Assembly: GCA_009869945.1 (NCBI GenBank)
Contig: WIXG01000201.1
Location: 1 to 64,000, forward strand
Length of the DNA stretch: 64,000 nucleotides
Direction of reading: 5' to 3'
DNA from: Mesaphorura yosii
Lineage: Eukaryota; Arthropoda; Collembola; Poduromorpha; Tullbergiidae
Positions 42,901 through 55,244 of this stretch are shown here, in pieces; position 1 is the first letter of the stretch, and the number at the start of each line of letters is the position of its first letter. The notes under the pieces are model-generated. The model did not search any database. It worked only from the letters and a program-made list of their open reading frames with translations, and had not been told where the DNA came from. The translations under genes and the position numbers were made by a program.

Positions 42901-43832
42901 TTGCAGTTTTTCATTTCCAGCACCTTGAATTGCTCCAGCCTGGGAAATTGCGCCCCGCTTAGCTTTGTGATTGGATTGTTGTTGAGCCGGAGCTCCCGGA
43001 GGCGGGCGTTCGTGTCGAAAGACTCCATGTCGATCGTCGAAATTCTGTTGTCACTCAGGTCAAGCTCAATGAGGATTTGGAGGTCACGAAATGCGTCGCG
43101 GTGCACTACCTCAATCTTGTTGCCGTTCAGATAAATCTTCTGGAGGTTGATAAGCCCCGCGTTTTTGAACACTTCGCGCGGGAGTCGGGTGATGGCGTTT
43201 CGTTCGAGGTGCAACATTTGCAGCTCTTCACTGAAGCCGGAAGGAATCGACGTGTAGCCGGCGTCCTTGCACTCGGCGGTTCTCTTCCCATACACCCACT
43301 TGCATTGGCAGCTCTTGGGACAATTGGCCGACCAGTCCTCTTCCGTTTGGGCCCCGACAGTCGGCGCCAGCGTGCTTATCAGCAGGTACGTGCAAATGAT
43401 TACGAGCAGAGGCAGCCGCCATCGGAATCGACTTTGCGTGGGGTGGCGCATTTGTTCGTGGATCGCCGTCGCTCTTCGCCGTCGTCGTGTGGATTTCGAG
43501 TCTGAATTCTCGGGCAGTGGAAGCAAGTCGGAGTCGGGGGTGGTGGGGGCATCCCTCAAATTAATATCTGAATCACTGGGCATTTCAGGGCGGGAAGCAG
43601 CATTCACATTCGGATTCTGTGTCACAGGACGCCGTTTATCAGCTTTCCTCCTTCGTCGAGATGTAAATTCCTCAGTATTGGGATCACAATTGAGATTTGC
43701 TGCTGCGTTAACGTCGATATTCATTTCTGAAGGGAGTGCCCAACATTGCCGTCGTGGAGAAGCGGAGCACCGTTGTAATTTTTCTGCTTCCATTCTGCGG
43801 CTGTGAAACTGAAACAAGTTATTCATTGCCAT
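35753..43832 (-). CDS. Kekkon-like LRR-Ig transmembrane receptor (two alternative tails)
   Basis: Minus strand. The large exon 43832-42102 codes 577 residues: signal/anchor RLPLLVIICTYLLISTLAP (about 139-157), LRRNT (CPKSCQCKW), six to seven leucine-rich repeats (205-357, e.g. LQKIYLNGNKIEVVHRDAF), LRRCT (NPWKCDCRLKSFRDW to FAC406), one Ig domain (about 411-515; Cys436, Trp448, Cys496 in DAGEYTC), and a membrane helix (537-560) followed by CSRRRR. It ends in phase 0 at AAG/GTTGGT. Two later exons each start in phase 0 and each end in a stop: 39652-38522 and 36994-35753, giving 953- or 990-aa forms. LRR-Ig order and the tail blocks RPGYVTLPRRPRVPSW and YDNLGPRTTADGSSKL suit the kekkon family, neuronal and epithelial receptors that modulate EGFR, BMP or neurotrophin-like signalling in flies. 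About 127 residues precede the second good start, Met128 (43451). A CAG at about 43817 could be a splice acceptor, so the true start may be Met14 or later. Confidence 0.85.
36995..38521. other. Intron of the kekkon-like gene between tails A and B
   Basis: About 1.5 kb of intron or 3' UTR DNA. It contains a short AGGCAGGCAGGCAGG run at about 37559-37575. No nested gene recognised. Confidence 0.5.
38522..39652 (-). CDS. Kekkon-like gene, alternative terminal exon A
   Basis: Acceptor CTCGTTTTTGCAG/AGT at 39653 puts the exon in phase 0, in frame with the membrane exon, for 376 codons to the stop at 38522. The tail is rich in Gly, Ser, Gln, His and Asn (poly-Gly after SETKLNGSA, a Ser run near GLYSVPPP, an alternating His-Ala run). 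It contains EFEMSELHQHFHPLHHQQL and ends YDYNEYSDISQF, whose last three residues could form a PDZ ligand of S-x-hydrophobic type. I see no strong donor inside it leading to exon B. It has no counterpart that I recognise in known kekkon tails. Confidence 0.6.
   Translation of the reverse strand, partial: SETKLNGSASGGGGGGGYKENCSNGQDNSSQSSLQVQPQEQLLQVQHRISNSHHQQQQQHYTQNVLTLSSMDRYTNPNSTPTQHQQHGASGSGGLLHYSIGASNHPAANSMVGDSANHPQPQPVCRCPTLNFAGDSDSSALMMNGGGGDTLGRRNRFNGYEGLPQAAAEFEMSELHQHFHPLHHQQLIVNTFNYGGELPFEQSSTSSSSTVTGLYSVPPPSSSSSSSCYLQQSQPGLHYSTLLRSSAGGGHGTSHASPTSSACGSSKAQIILDNSSSSNGGSSVVMLPLPASAMMSPTNRVIVPPYHTHAHAHANAHACSGPTTSFVNSETQTNGSSNNNSSSGGVVANNNASSATHHHIPYTNYDYNEYSDISQF
39653..42101. other. 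Intron of the kekkon-like gene after the membrane exon
   Basis: About 2.4 kb. Donor AAG/GTTGGT at 42102/42101 is convincing. If unspliced, the frame adds 26 residues and stops at 42021, so retention would give a membrane receptor almost without a tail. CG-containing near-palindromes (GCGATACGCGAT) lie at about 41441-41455. No nested gene seen. Confidence 0.5.
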
Positions 43833-46800
43833 CGTCCTTCAGCCGCAGTGGCAGTCGCGGTCGTCAAAAGTCTAACAATCAGCTCGCAACTTTTGTTTTC
43901 GGGGTTAATTGCATGGGTAGGCACGGGGAAGCACAATTTCACAATGCATCAACACGGCATTCCTTTCATAAAAGAAGCCACGTTCATGCTCCTCTCGCAC
44001 TCGTTTATCTTGCGACGGCGATGACGGATTTTCTTAGACGACACGATGAGACAATTGATCTGGAAAAACAAAAACGAAAAAAAAATAATTACAATTTTGC
44101 ATGTCATAATTCATCTGCGCCGTCTGCGTGCTTATTAAATTAATTAAATATCGACTGAAGTGACATTCACTGACAAGTCTGAATTCTCAAACCTCCGAAT
44201 TCCACTTGCCTGTCCTTCAACTCCCCCGCGGGAAAATAACAACAAATTATATGCATAAAAAGACTCGGAATAAGGCAAGCCAAAGGGAAAGATAAATTCT
44301 GGCAGCCCAACCAACAGCTTTGCATTTTCCCATTGAATTGCGATTACGGTTTTCGAAATATGTTCAAATTAAACCAGTTAATCAGTTAAACAGTGACACC
44401 CAAAAACCAGTCGTCGCACTAAAACCGGAAATATCTGCGATATGTGAATTTTAATGGTGATAAGAAATGACGGGCAAGTACACGGAATTCAAAGAATTCA
44501 ATTCATAGATGAGTCGATTTGTATTGACGACGCGCTGACAATATCGGCATTTTTACATTTGAATCTCAACCATGAATTTTGCTGGTGAAGGACACGACAT
44601 GGAATAAAAACAAAAGCCGTTTCCACTAGCCTCATTGCATCAGCTACGTCACTTCACTTTGAATGAACGCTTACCTTACATCCAATGTGTCACGTCGAAA
44701 AATTGCCCAAATTATGAGCGAGACTCGGAATCGTATTAGAATTTACAGCAATTCGGCACTTCACTTGGAAAATGCACTGGAAATTTACGAAGTTTTTAAG
44801 CGCACTTCGCATTGCATAATAGCTTAATGTTTGAGAAGCACGTAGTCACTGCACTGTGCTTCACCCTTCGCGTTCAAGTCAAGTTCAAGTACCCACGGAA
44901 ATCGATGTCCCAAAATAGAATTCGACTTAAAAATACACTACTTCACTACTTGAATACAATGGAATGCAGTGCAGCGAACCTTTCTAGAATTCAGTGCGCA
45001 TGCACGAAACCGAAGCCGAAACACGAGCAAAGAAACAGTATAGCAAGAGAATGAGGCCAGGACCTCCTGTGAACTGATTTTCAGATTTTACTGCCTTGAA
45101 TGACTCTGATATCAGCCTTGAGTGCTCGACTGTCGATTAGAAGACCCGTGTAGCGTGTAAGTTTAACCACTGCGTTCCTTATCAGTGGAAATGATTCATG
45201 ATATCATGGTTTATTTGATATTTGCTTTCGGGGTTGTGCGATACTGCAATTAATACAGCGCAAAGGCAAAGGCAGCAGGTCAACGCATTCAGCGCTTATC
45301 TGAAGGCTGACGCACACTTTTGGGACAGAGTAAATATGAGATTCGTTTTTTCGCCCTGTCCAAAGCCGTAAGCCTTTGGCCACGTAGATAAGTCATGTAA
45401 CAATTACGCTTTGGGCACTAGGAAGCAACCGTCTTCGCACCAGTAAATATGCCAGATTTTTTTTAACCATTTGAACTCAATAAGAGTGATAATTCATTAT
45501 TACCTTCTGTAATAAAATACACGTACTCATGAGCACAAACATTTTAGCAAAAGTTTCAAATTTTCGTTGCTCTTCAATTCAACGTTTGGCCCGAACCGAC
45601 ACTTTCGTGAAACCGATAACAGTTAAAATATGCAGTTGTCATTGCCAGTCTCGTGTTTTAAACTTTAACTTCCCACAAAATACAAAAGCGAAAAAAGTCA
45701 ACAAAGGAAGAGGCGAGTTCATTATTGTTTACAGTCAACTTTGCTTTGACGTGGCATGGGCGCGCAGAAGCGGCGTGAATGAATGAATGAAAGGCTCAAA
45801 GTGTCAACAACTGCGTGATTCGTGATTGTTTGTGAGATACGGGGCGTATCGCGTATTGCCAAATGAATATCAATGGACCCGTCGCCCGTCATAATAATAA
45901 AAGATCAACTGATAACGCGCTAGTAGCAGCGGAAAACAAAAGTGCATGGCCGTCCGCATCCACTTATATACAATTTCTGATCTGAGTGCGCCCTGCCAAA
46001 CTTCACGTCGGTTGAATGTTGACGTTGACGTCAAACTTTGAAAATGCGCGCGCAATTCTAATTCAATTTCATTACGCAAAAGCGAGCACTGGTATTGGAA
46101 TTCTTCCATGATAAACTTCAGCGAGTGGTTTCCTGCTTATTACATTCGTGGCTAATCTGATTATGAAATTGAATCTTGAATAAAGCCGGATCGACGATCG
46201 AGTTTGACGGCCGTGCTAAAGCAAAACTTTTTTATTTCCGCCGACTTTTATACTTTATTTCCCATTTGATTCTAATACTCTAATTGGGCAGGCCAGACCG
46301 CCTTGTCTTTCTCTTCGTCTCATCTTCTTCCTGCTTCCTCCTTTCACAGTGCCCAAACTTTTGCCATATCGACTATAAAATCTGTATTCCCGAGTTATAA
46401 TGCTATCAAATCCCTTCTCACATACCCATCGCCTGTCATTTCCTATCTCTCGGTGTTTAAGTCTTCAAACTTTCCTCTTTCTCAATTCCCACGGTCTTTC
46501 TGCCGAGTTACTCCGATCAAAAGCACGACATTGCCAAACTTTTCCTTTTGCGGTTTACGAAACTATGAATGAATTATCTGCGGTGCTTCGTGACTGGTGA
46601 AACTCGCGATCCTCGATTTGTAGCAAATTCCGGGCGCAAGCGGAAACTCGCTCCCGGACGAGCACGCACACGCGCGTGTGGCTGATGCATCTCATTAACT
46701 CGTTTCGCACTCAATTCGAGCCGAGTCAAGAATTATGAATCACCAGGAAATATTCGAAAGGAGAAAGTTTGTTTAGGCGTCCGATGAAGAAATTACAAAT

Positions 46801-47392
46801 TACTTTCGCCGGACGCAGCCCGACCGTGTCGACATTTCAAGAGCACTGCAAACTGTAAACGCTAACTCGCCAAGTCGAGCCAAGAGTCAATAAAAACCAA
46901 TTTACTGATTTACAGACGATTTTCCATTTGCATGAGCGTTCATTCTGCCTGCCTGCCCGCCCCTGTCCACTTGAACGTACGTCATGTTACACTCACTTGA
47001 GTCGCTTGAGATTGTGTCCAGCATGCAAGAATGCGTGCATGCTAACAATCCGGCCAGCCAGCTACATGTTGCAAAATGCAAAATGGTAATGCTATGCGAA
47101 ATTATGTTGGCATGGTTTCTATGACGATTCCGGCGAAGAGGAGAATGCAAGACACGACAAGACACAGCTCCAATTCAGAAACAAGGTCGTCGTTTCCTGC
47201 ACTTTCCGAAAGTGGATCGAATGTCGAATAGAACACGCTGCACGATTCTTTTCGTACTCGGGCTGGAGAAAGCAATCGACAGTCAAACGCGCCTAGCCAC
47301 TTTTACGTATAAATGAAGTGAATTAAAATGCGGTCATTTAAAAACTCTGTTTCTTTATCGGCCGCCAATGCATCCGGGAACTCGGCAGGAGA
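43833..47392. other. Region between the kekkon-like and tetraspanin genes
   Basis: The two genes are divergently oriented, so this 3.5 kb holds both 5' regions. A pyrimidine-rich tract lies at 46300-46350, and the inverted pair AGCATGCA/TGCATGCT at about 47020-47042. Upstream non-coding exons of the kekkon-like gene could lie here or farther right. No coding frame with a domain. Confidence 0.5.
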
Positions 47393-48707
47393 ATGATCGA
47401 AAGAACCATTCTCGTCCGAAAGTCGACCCCCGTACCGTACAAGAAACGGTACGCGATCGTATTTTTCTGCATGGTGAGTATTCTGAAGTAATCCTAAGCC
47501 TAATCCTAATCACAAGAAGAGTTTTATTCAGCTCTCAGGCCTGACTTGCTCGCTGGCGTACGCGAATCTCGGCGCCGAATTTGGTGGCGTATCCCAGAAC
47601 CAGTCGTACGGAATAATTTTCTCCACTGCGGCCTCCGTGCTTCTTCTCGTCATTGGGCTGTTAAACTGCTTGTACTTTGCGAGAAATGACACGACCTTCA
47701 TGTTTCCTATCAAGGTCAGTGCTTTATCAGCTTCTTTAAAAATGTATCGACTTAAAACGCAACATTTGCATTTGCAGATGCTCATTCTGATGATAATTCA
47801 AGTCGGACTGTCCCTCACCGGCATCGTCTTTCTTCTGCTTCTTCCACTGCCAAGCAAGGCTGAGATGAAGCAATTTGTGATTACAAACGAGACTGGCAAA
47901 TACAGTGGCGCCCTTTCGCGGCTGCAGGCGGAGTTGGTAAGCGGTTGTTTGAGATATGACAGGGTAGGGCTTTCATGCATTTACGCATTTTGTGCTCCGC
48001 AGCGCTGCTGTGGCGTCGACTCGTACGAGGACTACAAATACTCCGTCAAGGGCGTGATCAGCTGGGAAGTTCCTTCGACATGCTGTGGGAGTGGGAATGA
48101 GAACGAGAAGTCAAATTGTGAATATCCGCAGAGGATTGCAGAGCTTCCGCCAGTATACACGACGGGCTGCCTGTCCGAAATCGCTGATCTCCGCGATCTA
48201 AGGACGCTGGCCCCCAAATTTTACCTGCTCATGAACGCCACTCGTTTCCTCGTCCTTGGCCTGACTGCGACCTCCGCTATTTTGATAGCCACGCTCTTCT
48301 CCTACGCCCACGTGATCTTTAAACGGCACAAACCGTACGTAAATGCACTGACTTTCAGCATACCGACGATATCGACGTCGCCGGCGTCTCACGGCGACTG
48401 CGAATTTGTATCTGATACAAAATCCATTACGTCGACGTCAACTTCTACTACGACTGCGATCGGAGTTTCTCCTTCGACGGCGTTGGTCGAGATTGCCGAC
48501 GTGAAAGTCAACGAAGGCGAGAGGAAATTGGAACCCGACGCGGAAACGCAAATGTACCTGAACATGTTTAAGCTTGACTTTGCCAAAATGACGGAGCTCT
48601 CGCTGGAGCAGCTTCCTGGCTCGCTTTCGCAACTCTCCAAGTTCATTTACGGCCCAGCGAGTAATTTTCACCCTTCAAATAATTTAGGGACCAACAAGTT
48701 TGTGTAA
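47393..48707 (+). CDS. Tetraspanin with long cytoplasmic tail
   Basis: Four coding exons: 47393-47473, 47532-47714, 47778-47936, 48003-48707, all phase 0 with GTGAGT, GTCAGT and GTAAGC donors; 375 aa. Four membrane helices are visible: YAIVFFCMLSGLTCSLAY, FSTAASVLLLVIGLLNCLY, MLILMIIQVGLSLTGIVFLL and RFLVLGLTATSAILIATLF (about 222-240). The large extracellular loop has the defining CCG (143-145, in RCCGVDSYEDY), PSTCC (168-169), Cys180 and GC (197), the set for three disulfides. Intron 3 lies directly before the CCG. Tetraspanins organise membrane microdomains and partner receptors or integrins. The C-terminal tail of about 125 residues, with a Thr/Ser cluster (STSPASHGD, SITSTSTSTTT), is far longer than the usual 10-20. 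The gene points away from the kekkon-like gene. Confidence 0.88.
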
Positions 48708-49579
48708 TGCAGCGCCACAGAAGTAGGCCAGGCCAGCGTTAATGTAAATTACGGATATTTGAAATCCTACTCGTCGTACTCGCAGCAGTTGAACAGGAAG
48801 ACAAAAAAGTAGCTACTTTTTAAATAATTCATCTCAAGGCTTTTGCGAAGTATGAATTATTAAATGAAGTGAGAAGTCATATCTCACAGAGCGAAAGTGG
48901 AGTGGAGGAGAGGAAGTGTTTCGGCGCCGGCAGAATGCGGAAGGCCAGCCGCGTGCGGGCGCGTGCATCAGAAAGAAATGCACAGAAATTCTCTCGTTGG
49001 AGTCTGACTTGACTCAGAATGGAGACTTATTGCGCCGAGCACGAAATTTGTTGTAAAATGTCCAAATTTTGCGGTGTGTTGCATGAGGAATGTTGCATGA
49101 GTGGCGTTTCGGCAAGCCGCGTGCGCGTGCGGGAGCTTCGTGGTTGATCGCGAGCTGTGAAATGGAACTTTTAAGATGAAGACGTGATTCAAGTCATGAC
49201 TGAATCAATGACTCTTGTCTTTCAGCCTAGCTCACAACGCAAGCGAAGCCGCAACGCGGCTATGGTTGTTCATACATTTATATTGCTGTAATCATGCATT
49301 TTGCATTTTGCACTTTGCATTTGTGACTGCGACTGCCATGCGGCGGCGAACGTGTACACGTTTTCAATTTCATGCTGTGACGAGTCAAACCGGGAAGCGA
49401 CGAGCGGGAAAGGTCATAATTTCACAATGCGAAATGAATCTTCGTCGGAATGCTGAAACGGGAGCGACACGATGACAGTAGCGGGAAATTTTCTCGAAGC
49501 GTAGCGTACTCGTTCATTAATTAGGAATCATTAACATGCGAAAGAACACTGCAGCTCTGCATTGAAATTCAGACCGAGT

Positions 49580-49618
49580 CAGCAGTCGGCAGTCGGCAGT
49601 CGGCAGTCGACAGTCGGC
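49580..49618. repeat. 7-bp minisatellite (CAGTCGG)n
   Basis: About five tandem copies of CAGTCGG, one with a single change (CAGTCGA). Slippage-type repeat with no coding context. Confidence 0.85.
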
Positions 49619-52600
49619 ATCGTGTCGTAGAGTTTACACGAACCTTAAGTCATTACGTTCAAAGTGGAATACAAATTGCCAGCGTGAAGTAATTTCCACT
49701 CAAGACGCAGCACAAACACAAAGGCTCTTCGCGACTGCAATCACGACCTCAGCCTTGGCGTAAGCGAAACAAAAGAAATCGGCAAATCGGAACTCTTTTA
49801 AGTTGCCCTGATTTCGTGTCGTAAATGGAATTCAGATGTTGTGCCGTGCCTGCCTGCCTACCATGATCAACATCCGATGACGACGGACGCGTAATTGGCC
49901 AACAAAGTCTCTGCAGTCTGCAGCATTTCAGCTGTTTTGCCGTGCCGTTCCGTGCCTTCGACTTTGTCGCCGAGACACACAGATTTGCTGGCCCACGTAA
50001 ACATAATGCCGTGAATTTAACGGACCAGGAATGAAGAGTTAACCTGCGCTTCGCAATTCTGCTCTGGCATTCCAACCTCATTCGCATTTAGTTGTTCGCA
50101 TTGGTTTTGTTTTCACTTGTTTTCACTGTACTGCTCTGCTTCCTCCGCTTGCTTTCTCCGGTGAACAAGAAAAAGTCGCTTACACTCTCGGAACGTGACT
50201 GTCCTTTCAATTCGTGCCGCCGCCGCTGCTTCGTTTGGGCTGCTCTTTCGTCGCATTGTGCGACTTTTACTCTAGTTCTTGTTTCGATGTTGACGAGAAA
50301 GAAACAGGACAATTTTGCAGCTTTCATCTGCAGCAGAAGACGAGACGAGACGACGGACAAGAATAAGAATACCCAAAAGAAAAGTTTCGTCTCCGGCTTC
50401 CTTTGCTTCTTTGCTCTTTGTTTGTTGCACTGATTTTGATACCTTCTGGGATGCAATAAACTGGACGGGCGAGAACTCTACTACTACACGAACTACTTTG
50501 CACTTTGCAAACATTCAGTGCGAAAAAGTACGAATACATGTGATTGCAGTACAAAGAGTTTTCTGCAAATAAACGGCGGATAATTGTCTCTTTCTTAAGC
50601 AGCGCAGCACAATCAAAAGCCGCCCTTCAAACAGACGGCTGCTGACTTTTGATTTTCCTATGTAAAGCGAGCAAAGCTCAAAACACCGACACGCAAGCAC
50701 AAAATTGGATTTGTCGTCGGACTCACGACCAGTGGATTAACCTTTTGTTGACCGACTAAAGTCCATGGACAGTTTGACATTGAAGCAGGGGCATTGCAGG
50801 ATTTCGCGACGGTGCCAACGAACACACGTGGACGCTTGAATCGACTTTCGACGTGCGACTGCTCGCATACGCATAATTTATTCATGCACACACGAGTTGA
50901 CTCATCTCCGAGCGACCTACGAATTTTCTACGTACAGTATTTACAAGCATGGACAAATGCTTTCTTGTTTCTTTCCTTTGTTTCCATTTCCACTTCCACC
51001 GGACACGGACGCTTTTAGCAAGCAACAATGCGATAGACATCAGATTAGGCAAGGCAAGGAGGAAACGACATGACAAGAAGCTAATGCAAAATACACGCAC
51101 GCATGTTAAAGCTAAGCCAAACCACCGACCGATTGACAATGGAGAAATTTATTTCTTAATGGGAGATGCAAACCACTGAAGTTTAGCAAAAAGCAAAACT
51201 TATTGGCAATCGCCAAACACCGTTTTTAGTTGCTATTACACACAACTCCACTCCCGGAAGGAAACAAACAACAAAGAAAGCCAACCAGTCTTAAGACAAT
51301 TGACGAGGGAAAACAGATTGAAAGCAGTAAGCAATTAGGAAAAATATCAAGGAAACTTCAATCCTTGCTTCTACCCCGGCGCCACACACAACGCAACGCA
51401 CAGCGAAAGTAGCAATTTAACGCTCAGTCGTAGCTCGCAGCCACTTTGCGTAATTTTTGATTGCCTAATTCGTGCAATTGCAATTTGCTCTCCGCGAACC
51501 GTTCACTTTACGGTTGACGGTCTGCGTACAGCGTTTGCGTTTCACGAAAGCAGCGTGCGTAAAGTGATCGAGGCCGAACAAATGCGTGAAGTGGTTAAAT
51601 ATGAATGGCCGAGAATATTTTATGAAATTAGAATCTGAATAATTTACAATTACATAGTTTCGACTTTCTTCACTTATTCACAGGCCTGTACGTATATTTC
51701 ACTGCATTGTTTGTGTTGATTGCTTTATTGCTGCTTTTGCTGGCTGCCTTCGCTTCTAATTCCTATGCGAAATCGCTTCCTTTCCAGGCAGGCAGGTATG
51801 CAGTCTGAAAATATCGAAACGCTTAAAAAGCAATCATCATCACTTTGTATGAGCGAGAAAGCCTGTTGGGCTTCGTCGTACGGACTAAAAGCGAATGAAA
51901 TTCACTCGCACACTCAATTATTCAACGGGAGGCCAATTCAGGCTGAAATAATAGTGTAAATTATTGACAGGAGTGAAAGTAATGACAGAATCGCAGTTTA
52001 CAGTTAAACGCAGCATTTTTTCAACGGAAGTACTTGAGCCATAAATTATAACTCCGTGGCCACGTTTGCTGTCCTGTCAAATTTTCACAAACAGTTCCTC
52101 AATGACAGTTTATCAATAAGCGCACGCAAGGTTTTAAATTTATTCCGATACGAGCGCTTAATAATAATAACAGCGTGTATAATTTAGAGCTCGAATGAAA
52201 TCGTCTTGAAGAGTTTATCACTTCAGAGTACGCAATAACAATGAAAGTCGCAATGTTCAAAGTTGGCTATTGGCTATTAAATGGGTGGATGAAACTGCAA
52301 CTGCTCGAGTCATAAGCATTATTTATCTCTCTTAATTGTCTTTCCTGCAATTTTGGGGTCGCTGTGGAATGGAAAAACGCGAAGATGGCCGGCTTCGTCT
52401 GAACGTCTTTCTTCATTATTAACACGACAACGCGTTCCTTCGGCATCTCTAGGATTAAGTCGCCGTCCTCCCAATTTCTCTGCTCCATTGCATTCTGCTT
52501 CTGTATCTTGCAAATGCAGAATGCAATGCTTTCTCCAGGGCACTTGCACTTACACGAACTCCTGGTTAATGAAAAACCAAAACGCTCCGACACGCTCGTG

Positions 52601-53524
52601 GTCGCGCGGTCTTGTTTTCTCCCGGACTTTGTGGTGGATTAAGCAAACTTAATTAGTTTAACGCACACGCTGCAAGTGAGAAGTGAAAGCGACCGCTGCG
52701 ACTGCGGCTGTGGCTGCTTTTCCGTGTTACGTGTTGCGTTGCAAATGTCAGCGCTGGAAATGAAGATGCTTCATGCGTTGCTACTTTCACTTTGCAAGCG
52801 CCCCACTAAATTGAGGACACATGTTTTATTTTAATCACACTGCTTGCATTTAACGCGGACGAGCAGGACGTCATTAAAGCCAGCCACTGCCACGGGCGGA
52901 GAATGCATAAAATTACTGGCACTTATGTTGTGTCTTCTCGATGTCGTTACGAGCAAGTGCTGTTAAGCGATAATTGTAATGGCAGTCTCCTTGAACTTGA
53001 TGCATGCATACGAACTGCATTTTGGTGCTTAAATCGTTTAAAACAAATAAACTGCAATTGCGCATAAAGTGCATAAAGTGCAATTCTACCATTTAATTCA
53101 TGGTAAAATATTCTGAATAAGAAATAGTCAGCAAGGCATCATTTCCAGTCAACATCTTCCTCTCCCTCTTTCATGGATTACAGGAAGGAGACGCGCCACC
53201 CCACGCCACGCCAAGGCACGTTCCTTTCCTTTCTCCATAAGTTTGCTGGTCGTCGTTCATCGTTTTTACACACAAAAACTGTCCCGTTTGCTACTGCTGC
53301 TGTTATTATTATTACAATTCCAGTGCCGTGCTCCAGCGTTGGTTTTCTTTCCAGTGCTTGCTTTTGCTTACGAGGAAATGCATGACATACGTATTATTGG
53401 TTTCTTTCGTCTTTCTTTGCCATGAAGATCAAGATCTGGATTGACTTGGTTTGTTTCTGGCCGTTTTTTTATTACGTCATGCTTTCCGTATCGCGCACGA
53501 AATGAACAACATTGCACATTTCAT

Positions 53525-53540
53525 ACGTACGTACGTACGT
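53525..53540. repeat. (ACGT)4 microsatellite
   Basis: Four perfect ACGT units, self-complementary, so it can form a short cruciform or Z-DNA-prone tract. Confidence 0.85.
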
Positions 53541-53796
53541 TCGCGATAGACGATATTATGATGATGCCTTTCTCTGCTGAAAAGAAAAGAAAAATGCTGA
53601 TGCAAACAAAATCATAACTTGTGGCATTCTTCTCACAGACACAGACGCGAGATTCGAACAACAAAGTGTGAATTTCTTGGGCTCTTGGTTCTTTTACAGA
53701 TGCTCAACATGCGGTAACAATGCGAGGCAGCACTCGCTTTGTGATTAATGCTCGTACAGCGCGCAGTTTGCAGGAAGTCATTTCGAGCTCTTTCCT

Positions 53797-53814
53797 GATC
53801 GCGATCGCGATCGC
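53797..53814. repeat. (GATCGC)3 repeat
   Basis: Three perfect GATCGC units followed by a degenerate AATCGA unit and GCGCGC. A short CpG-rich self-complementary tract in otherwise AT-rich DNA. Confidence 0.8.
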
Positions 53815-55244
53815 AATCGAGCGCGCTTACTAGAAGAGAAACAAATGTAACACGATAACCGCCCTCCCGCATTGCAACTGGCAAGGCAAGTTTGAATGAA
53901 AATGTAAAAATGGAGAAAGCGGAGAAAGTAACGAGCCGTCGTCTAGCACATATTCTGACAGGCGCAATATTTCACGGGCATTATGATCTGGTTAATCTCG
54001 GTTACTAAATGCATTGACCAGCATCTGGACAACCATCGTTATCCCTACGCATTATGCTGATGATGAGTCCACCAACGTCTGTTTTTCTTCATTTTCTTGG
54101 CATGCATCATTTTTCATTTCCAGTGTACCGCAGTTTGTGTTTGCGCTATTTTTCTTGTTTACGTATGATGATTTCTTTCATTTTTATGGCTGCATGTCGG
54201 CGAGTTCCACTGTCGCATTTGCTGCAGGCCAGGACGATGAGAAACAATGAACCACACCGCAGAAATTTGCTGCCGCCGCTATTGCTGCGCTTCTCCATCA
54301 CACATTAACGAAATCTACAGGACAATCTTGATTTTCTGTTTGTGGGTCTCCATAAATCTCGGGCACGGGCTTCTAAAAAAAAGCGTACGTAATGTTTATT
54401 GATATAAGCAGAGTAAACTGCGTTATTCAAGGCTGGCTCGGTCAGGTGGAAAAAGACAATTAACTGGGCTGAAACACAGGCCGTCCGCCCGAGGGCTTTC
54501 GTTTCCCCTCCCGCAAACTCGAAATCGCAACTCGCAACTCTCAATTTAAAGTTGGAGGCCCAAAGTAATACTAAAAGTTGTCCGCCTCGATTTTAAATCG
54601 ATATAAATCTATTTTTGTGCTGACATTTGCACTGATTGGGCCACGAGAATACAAACTCGCTGTCGACGGTACGAATTTTTCACAACACGGTCACCGTCAG
54701 GAGAAATTACTTGGATGGCATAATTACCTTGACTGCCTGTCCTCGAAAGGCCTTTGTCTGTGATAATTAATTTTGTCAGCTTTGCAGAAATAATGCAGCT
54801 TTGACCATTCCACATAACTTCATCTAATAAACCCTCCTGCTTTGCTCGACAGCGAAGCGAAACAGAAGAATTTCGCGTTTCGCCTGAGTGGCATTGCGCA
54901 ATGAGAAAAGCCGTCTCTCACGCCTGGCGTCTACAAAGAAGCAGGGGTTTGGCTTTGCTTTTATGTTCATCCATGATAGAGCAGATTAGTGTATGAATTT
55001 TATTACAATAAATGTCCCACGCTGCCACGGCAGGTAAAAGTAAAACTGTTTGAATTCAAACCAGCAACCACCATATTACAATGCCATGCCATGCCTTTGC
55101 CTTTGCCTTAGCCTTAGACATATGCTCGCACAATTTTCTATAACTGCCGTATTTTATTTCATGAAATTTGGATATTACGCACGTGAAGTTTGTCTGCGCG
55201 CGTGCAGCAGCTGCGACTTATGGGTCGTTTTATGGTATCTCTTC

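Noticed and set aside
42103-43134. 343-codon plus-strand frame antisense to the kekkon-like exon
   Set aside because: Shadow of the strongly supported LRR-Ig coding frame; no domain of its own.
50088-50456. Open frames of 113 and 122 codons on opposite strands
   Set aside because: Antisense overlap in low-complexity DNA, no domain; most likely chance.
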